Source: an uncultured Caryophanales bacterium (lineage in GTDB: Bacteria; Bacillota_I; Bacilli_A; Izemoplasmatales; Hujiaoplasmataceae). Taken from it: a DNA stretch of 17,282 bases. The stretch covers positions 1 to 17,282 of the forward strand of contig CALGNF010000141.1 of the NCBI GenBank assembly GCA_937958685.1, written 5' to 3'. Position 1 is the stretch's first letter, and every line of letters begins with the position of its first letter. Both the position numbers and the translations under genes were made by a program. Shown piece after piece: positions 13,498-17,282 of this stretch. Below the pieces are notes generated by a model. It ran no database searches. It was given only the letters and a program-made list of their open reading frames with translations, and was not told the origin of the DNA.

Positions 13498-14346
13498 ATG
13501 GAAAAGATCGGCCTGCTGATCGACAGCACCACGTTGACCAGACTGGAACTGGCAAACTATCCCTTCATCAAAGTCGCCCATCTCAATGTGATTATCGAAG
13601 GCAAGCAATACAAGGAAAGCGAACTGACAACTGCCGAGATGTTCGCCCATCTCCACGAGGGCAAGAAAATGACGACCAGCCAGCCGTCTCCGGGGGAGTT
13701 TCTCGAACTTTACGAGGAGTATCATGCGGAAGGCTACACCAATGTGCTTGTCGTCACGCTCTCGGAAAAGATCAGCGGCACCTTCCAATCGGCCCTGATC
13801 GCGAAGACGATGTTCGACAAACAGATGGAACTGAGCGTCCACGCTTCCCAACTAGCCTCTTTCGGCCTCGCCAACGGCATCAGCATCATCGTCGAGGCGA
13901 TCCACAACGGAAAAACCTTCACCGAGATCCTCGAGCTGTATTATGCGGTTTTCAAAAACCCGAAACTGATGTTCACCCTCTCGAACCTGATGCATTTGTT
14001 TCGTGGCGGGCGCTTGAGCCGAGTCCAGGCTTTGCTGGGAACCGTCCTTAGGATCAAACCGATCGTCGAGATGATCGACGGCAAACTTCACCTTGTCAGA
14101 AAAGAAAGAACCAACAACGCGTGTTATGATCACTTCATGGCGACAATTGCCGAATACAATGATAAGTATGAGACCGTATATCTCGACATCATCGACTTAA
14201 ACCGCGACGAATGGTCGCAAAAGATGAAGACCGAGGTGGAGGAAAAATATCCCAAGACGATTATCCACATGACAAAATTCGTCAGCCCGGTTTTTTTCGT
14301 TCATCTCGGCGATCAGGGGTTCGGGCTGGCAATCACCGGAATCTAA
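13498..14346 (+). CDS. DegV family fatty-acid-binding protein (FakB-like)
   Basis: 282 residues, the standard family length. DegV/FakB proteins hold a fatty acid so that the kinase FakA can phosphorylate it for phospholipid synthesis. Visible family blocks are IDSTT near the N-terminus (residues 8-12), TSQPSPGEF (about 60-68), LSEKISGTFQSA (about 88-99), FRGGRLSR, and LGTVLRIKPIVEM in the C-terminal half. The protein is soluble, without a signal peptide. The ATG 13498 follows AAGGAGA (13484-13490) at 7 bases. No fakA lies in the window. The gene is a single unit with a strong promoter, two leader palindromes and a strong terminator. Which fatty acid it binds cannot be told. Confidence 0.9.
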   Translation: MEKIGLLIDSTTLTRLELANYPFIKVAHLNVIIEGKQYKESELTTAEMFAHLHEGKKMTTSQPSPGEFLELYEEYHAEGYTNVLVVTLSEKISGTFQSALIAKTMFDKQMELSVHASQLASFGLANGISIIVEAIHNGKTFTEILELYYAVFKNPKLMFTLSNLMHLFRGGRLSRVQALLGTVLRIKPIVEMIDGKLHLVRKERTNNACYDHFMATIAEYNDKYETVYLDIIDLNRDEWSQKMKTEVEEKYPKTIIHMTKFVSPVFFVHLGDQGFGLAITGI

Positions 14347-14360
14347 AATAACGCGGCATC

Positions 14361-14390
14361 GACGCCGATCGGAAGCGATCGGCGTCTTTT
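14361..14390 (+). terminator. Strong terminator after the DegV gene
   Basis: An 11-bp perfect stem, GACGCCGATCG (14361-14371) with CGATCGGCGTC (14376-14386), has a GAAG loop and then TTTT. Confidence 0.93.
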
Positions 14391-14421
14391 CTTTGCCGGT
14401 TTCCGATAACCGAAATATTGC

Positions 14422-14450
14422 TTGACTTTTAGAGGGGTATTTAGTAAACT
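14422..14450 (+). promoter_or_regulatory. Promoter of the His-Gln-Lys-Leu tRNA cluster
   Basis: TTGACT (14422-14427), a 17-base spacer and TAAACT (14445-14450). It is the only promoter-like element before the four tRNAs, which are only 7 to 14 bases apart. Confidence 0.7.
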
Positions 14451-14459
14451 AGACATTGC

Positions 14460-14557
14460 GAAAAAGCGTGATGGCGATTGTGGCGAAGTGGTTAACGCAT
14501 CGGATTGTGGCTCCGACATTCGTGGGTTCGATTCCCATCAATCGCCCCAGCTTTTTC
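14460..14557. repeat. Inverted repeat bracketing tRNA-His
   Basis: GAAAAAGC (14460-14467) lies just upstream of tRNA-His, and its exact complement GCTTTTTC (14550-14557) begins at the base after the CCA end. In the precursor RNA these arms could pair and extend the acceptor stem, as a processing signal. Confidence 0.5.
14473..14549 (+). tRNA. tRNA-His (GTG)
   Basis: The acceptor GCGATTG (from 14474) pairs with CAATCGC. The His-specific extra G-1 (14473) faces discriminator C73 (14546), and CCA is encoded at 14547-14549. The anticodon loop TTGTGGC in stem TCGGA/TCCGA gives anticodon GTG. The T-loop is TTCGATT. First gene of a four-tRNA cluster. Confidence 0.96.
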
Positions 14558-14563
14558 TTTTAA

Positions 14564-14638
14564 TGGGCTATGGCCAAGCGGTTAAGGCATCGGACTTTGA
14601 CTCCGAGATCGGTAGTTCGAATCTACCTAGCCCAGCCA
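14564..14638 (+). tRNA. tRNA-Gln (TTG)
   Basis: 75-base cloverleaf: acceptor TGGGCTA/TAGCCCA, discriminator G and encoded CCA. The anticodon loop CTTTGAC gives TTG, reading CAA and CAG. The T-loop is TTCGAAT. It lies 14 bases after tRNA-His. Confidence 0.96.
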
Positions 14639-14645
14639 TTTTTTC

Positions 14646-14721
14646 GACCCGCTAGCTCAGCAGGTAGAGCATTTGACTTTTAATCAAAGGGTCGGGCGTT
14701 CGAATCGCCCGCGGGTCACCA
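14646..14721 (+). tRNA. tRNA-Lys (TTT)
   Basis: 76-base cloverleaf: acceptor GACCCGC/GCGGGTC, discriminator A and encoded CCA. The anticodon stem TTTGA/TCAAA holds loop CTTTTAA, anticodon TTT. It lies 7 bases after tRNA-Gln. Confidence 0.97.
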
Positions 14722-14735
14722 ATCTGAATAGATGT

Positions 14736-14819
14736 GCGGGTGTGGCGAAATTGGCAGACGCGCTAGACTTAGGATCTAGTTCCCAGTGAGTGCAGGTTCA
14801 AGTCCTGTCACCCGCACCA
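14736..14819 (+). tRNA. tRNA-Leu (TAG)
   Basis: 84-base class II tRNA with a long variable arm (about TTCCCAGTGAGTGC). The acceptor is GCGGGTG/CACCCGC, with discriminator A and encoded CCA. The anticodon loop CTTAGGA gives TAG. It is the last gene of the cluster. A short TTTT follows but no clear hairpin terminator is visible. Confidence 0.96.
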
Positions 14820-15128
14820 TTTTCTGACGCCAAGCATAACGGCCATGAGCCGCCACTGTTTGGTTTTGCACGGCAGCAGCGCCGATGGTTGACAATTCGA
14901 AGTCGTCATTAATCGATAACATTTCCCTATAAAGCGGCATAAGAAAGCCATTTTTATGTTTGTTTTTTATTTTATCCGTCGTCATTATGCATATGAGGGT
15001 TGCCTATCATGATCCGGCATCAGCTTATCTCAGCAAAACCGGCAGCAAGAACCATGATTTGAGAAAAACACACACAATCGATGATGGGGAACAATGACAC
15101 TGACTCAGGGAGGGAGGCATTTTGCTGG
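14820..15128. other. 309-base intergenic region without a gene
   Basis: AT-rich spacer between the tRNA cluster and the lipoprotein gene. No ORF with a ribosome site is present. TTGACA at 14889-14894 lacks a -10 at a normal distance (GATAAC at 14915 gives a 20-base spacer), and TTGCCT (15000-15005) with TTATCT (15025-15030) is weak, so the lipoprotein promoter is not assigned. The only strong signal is the ribosome site at 15107-15117. Confidence 0.6.
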
Positions 15129-17138
15129 ATGATCCAAACAGATCGGATTAAGCCGAATCCAATCCGAAAAATCATGTTTTTCTTGGTGGCATTCGGTTTG
15201 GTGGCCTTCAATGTGTCCTGCGCTGGACTTGAAGATGAACCCGAAATGTATTCGCTCACTTTCAAAGCCAACTTTAGCGGCGGTGAAGACCAGACTTTTA
15301 ACATTTCACCAACCCAGCACATCATCGATTTTGTGCCAACCATCGATCGTGAAGGTTATTTGATCTCAGGGTGGTTCGACAACCAAGTCGGCAGCGGGAC
15401 GGCACGAAACCTAAGATCGACGATCAACAATGACCTCACGCTTTATGCCAAATGGGAACCAATTAGCTTTAGTGTCGAGCTTGTAACATCCATACCCGGG
15501 GAAGGCATCACGTCAGTATCGGTTCCTTACGGGGCCTATCTCGCTGATTATCTGCCTGTTGTCAATCGATACGGATATGAATTCATCGCTTGGTTCGACG
15601 ATTCCTTATTGACGCAACCGGTCAATGCGGCGGAGACAAAAAACGTCTCCATGACGCTCTATGCGGGATGGAAAGATGTCAACACCGAGTATTATGTCTC
15701 GACCGTTGGAAACGATGATCATGAGGGTTCCTCCGCACAACCGTTCAGCACTTTTGAAAAAGCCGTTAGCGTGATGACTCCAGGTGACACGATGATTGTT
15801 TATGGGGGAACCTATAATGAGCAACTCGTCATCGACAAATCCGGAACCGAGGATGCCTGGCTTTGTTTTGCGGCCTATCCGGGTGCGGAAGTCGTGATCG
15901 ACGGCACCGGAATCATGACCAGTTGGGATGGCCTCTGGTATGGTATGATACTTGTGCTTGAGCAAAGCTATATCTCTATCAACGGATTCAAAGTCATCAA
16001 CGCTTCGGGCTCGGCAATTTTCGTTGGCGACAGTCATCACATCGACATTCTCAACAACCACACGATCAACAGCCAGAATCCGGGGATATTTGCTTGGGGG
16101 GTCGATGACCTCTTGATTGATGGAAACGAAGTGGAAATGGCTTGCATGCACCCGGAATCAGGACTCGAAGACATATCCTTGAGGGGCAACAAGCGGGTGA
16201 TTGTCAGAAACAATCATGTGCACGACAGCGACAATATTGCGATCGATGCCGCTGGAGGGGTGGAGAACGCCCGGATATATGATAATCTAGTCGAATATAC
16301 CGGGCTTGGTATTTACGTGGACTCATGGGATGGCGATCTGTCCGATGTTCATATTTATAACAATATCAGCAGGTACAACAACGTCGGGCTGTGCGTGAAC
16401 ACCGAGAACGGCGGCTCTGTTGAAAACGTGCTCGTCTATAATAATCAGATCTACGGCAATACAGATGACGGGATGGTCGTCGGCTGGGGAGGCGTTCCGG
16501 GAAGATCGCTCAGCATCAGCGAAGTCCATTTCTATGCCAACAAAGTGTACGACAATCTTGGGGACGGCATCGTTATCTATGGCAGGGAGCACGCGGATAT
16601 CGATAGCATCTTCGTCTACAACAACTATGTGTATGATAACCAAGGCGCAGGGATTGCCATCTCTGGTCTTTCCGACATCAGTCCGTTCTCCCTCAATGAA
16701 ATCTGGATCATCAATAACACCATTGTCAACAACGGCTCGGAAGACACCTGGTTTTCGGGCGGAATCGCCATCGGCAGTCAGGCCAACGCCATCGGCACCA
16801 TGAGCAATATCCATATCCAAAACAACATCGTTTCGGACAATTTCACCTTTTCCATCGCCATTTGGCCGTGGGGCAGGCAGCCCGAGACCATCACCATCAG
16901 CCATAACTTGATCGACGGCTACCGAAACGCCGCGGACTGCGGCGAAAGGAAAGGCATTGATTTCATCGAGGCAAGTCCGGGTTTTGTCGACCCAGACAAT
17001 CATGACTTCCGTCTGCTGCCGTCCTCTTTGGCGATTGATGCTGGTTTTGGAATCGGCATGATCCGCTTCGACCACGATTCCGATCCGCGGCCCTTTGATG
17101 ATGTCGATATCGGCGCGGACGAGTATGTCGGCGAATAA
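15129..17138 (+). CDS. Surface lipoprotein: InlB-type repeats plus right-handed beta-helix
   Basis: 669 residues, exported. The start is ATG 15129, after AGGGAGGGAGG (15107-15117). Upstream in-frame ATGs (15081, 15084) have no ribosome site. A basic N-terminus and hydrophobic stretch (about 16-28) lead to C31 in FNVSCAG. This fits lipid attachment, although N at -3 is unusual for a lipobox. Two Listeria-Bacteroides (Flg_new) repeats follow, about 41-111 and 112-184, ending LYAKWEP and LYAGWKD. From about 188, EYYVSTVGND, QPFSTFEKAV and PGDTMIVYGGTYNEQ open a long parallel beta-helix (pectate-lyase/epimerase-like fold) with many NN turns (YNNQIYGNTDDG). The C-terminus, PGFVDPDNHDFRLLPSSLAIDAG...DIGADEY, is the usual cap. 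It is likely a carbohydrate-binding or carbohydrate-cleaving surface protein. The substrate is unknown and no catalytic residues can be assigned. Confidence 0.87.
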   Translation: MIQTDRIKPNPIRKIMFFLVAFGLVAFNVSCAGLEDEPEMYSLTFKANFSGGEDQTFNISPTQHIIDFVPTIDREGYLISGWFDNQVGSGTARNLRSTINNDLTLYAKWEPISFSVELVTSIPGEGITSVSVPYGAYLADYLPVVNRYGYEFIAWFDDSLLTQPVNAAETKNVSMTLYAGWKDVNTEYYVSTVGNDDHEGSSAQPFSTFEKAVSVMTPGDTMIVYGGTYNEQLVIDKSGTEDAWLCFAAYPGAEVVIDGTGIMTSWDGLWYGMILVLEQSYISINGFKVINASGSAIFVGDSHHIDILNNHTINSQNPGIFAWGVDDLLIDGNEVEMACMHPESGLEDISLRGNKRVIVRNNHVHDSDNIAIDAAGGVENARIYDNLVEYTGLGIYVDSWDGDLSDVHIYNNISRYNNVGLCVNTENGGSVENVLVYNNQIYGNTDDGMVVGWGGVPGRSLSISEVHFYANKVYDNLGDGIVIYGREHADIDSIFVYNNYVYDNQGAGIAISGLSDISPFSLNEIWIINNTIVNNGSEDTWFSGGIAIGSQANAIGTMSNIHIQNNIVSDNFTFSIAIWPWGRQPETITISHNLIDGYRNAADCGERKGIDFIEASPGFVDPDNHDFRLLPSSLAIDAGFGIGMIRFDHDSDPRPFDDVDIGADEYVGE

Positions 17139-17233
17139 TGATGCGCAATGATGATATCCTGGCTCAAGTTATAGAAACAAGCAAGCTCTGTATTATAAAA
17201 TAATGGCAGCATTCGCGGATTGAGGAGATGTTT

Positions 17234-17282
17234 TTGAAAAAAGCGATCCTGATCATCGCACTTGTGACGATCTTGGCATCAC
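17234..17282 (+). CDS. N-terminus of an exported protein (cut by window end)
   Basis: Only about 16 codons are present: a lysine pair followed by AILIIALVTILAS, the positive and hydrophobic parts of a signal peptide. I choose TTG 17234 because GAGGAG (17222-17227) is 6 bases before it. The in-frame ATG at 17228 directly abuts the ribosome site, which is too close. Using the ATG would add MF. It lies 95 bases after the lipoprotein gene with no terminator hairpin between them, so it may be cotranscribed or start from an AT-rich element near 17191-17199. Function cannot be determined. Confidence 0.6.
   Translation, partial: MKKAILIIALVTILAS

Noticed and set aside
14776-14985. Minus-strand ORF ending in VTGLEPALTGN
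   Set aside because: This peptide is the classic artefact of translating the antisense of a tRNA, here tRNA-Leu. It has no ribosome site.
14460-15128. tRNA cluster as an integration site
   Set aside because: No integrase gene and no direct repeat of a tRNA 3' end were seen in the window.

Overview
This window is the end of an assembled contig. Bases 1-46 are an Illumina TruSeq P7-side adapter with an 8-base index, and true genomic sequence starts inside a truncated tRNA gene at about base 47. The genome looks like an anaerobic, low-redundancy Gram-positive-type bacterium of the Bacillota/Mycoplasmatota neighbourhood. It has an oxygen-sensitive class III ribonucleotide reductase, strong AGGAGG ribosome sites, sigma-A type -35/-10 boxes, DegV and EF-G-like proteins, a zinc-ribbon PlsC-like acyltransferase, and a lipoprotein with Listeria-Bacteroides repeats. 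TGA is used as stop (nrdD, GGDEF gene, EF-G-like gene, 95-aa ORF) and tRNA-Trp has anticodon CCA, so the standard bacterial code applies and Mycoplasma-type recoding does not. By eye the base composition is near 50% GC. Finer placement is not supported.

Layout. 1-1381: adapter, 3' part of a tRNA-Tyr, its terminator, then nagA (GlcNAc-6-phosphate deacetylase) with its own promoter. 1353-4268, minus strand: nrdD-nrdG, the anaerobic NTP reductase and its radical-SAM activase, overlapping by 4 bases. They converge on nagA across a shared bidirectional terminator. 4269-4602: a divergent regulatory region. 4603-8667, plus strand: an apparent three-gene unit of MFS transporter, 7TM-PAS-GGDEF diguanylate cyclase and zinc-ribbon acyltransferase. 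8701-11166: four independently promoted units, namely a 68-aa HMA metal-binding protein, a CPA2-type cation/proton antiporter behind a structured leader, tRNA-Trp, and a 95-aa four-cysteine protein. 11205-13367: EF-G-like GTPase. 13412-14390: DegV family fatty-acid-binding protein. 14422-14819: tRNA cluster His-Gln-Lys-Leu. 15129-17138: surface lipoprotein with two InlB-type repeats and a long right-handed beta-helix. 17234-end: start of another exported protein.

How it fits together. Most units are housekeeping genes with compact promoters and hairpin terminators. PlsC-like and DegV/FakB-like proteins both touch phospholipid and fatty-acid metabolism. The GGDEF gene sits between a transporter and an acyltransferase, which suggests c-di-GMP output tied to membrane or envelope state, but this is inference. 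I found no mobile element, CRISPR array, prophage or obvious new defence system. The points most worth following up are a possible ATC start codon directly behind a perfect ribosome site, the folded leader of the antiporter gene with mutually exclusive helices, palindromic operator candidates, and a perfect inverted repeat bracketing tRNA-His.
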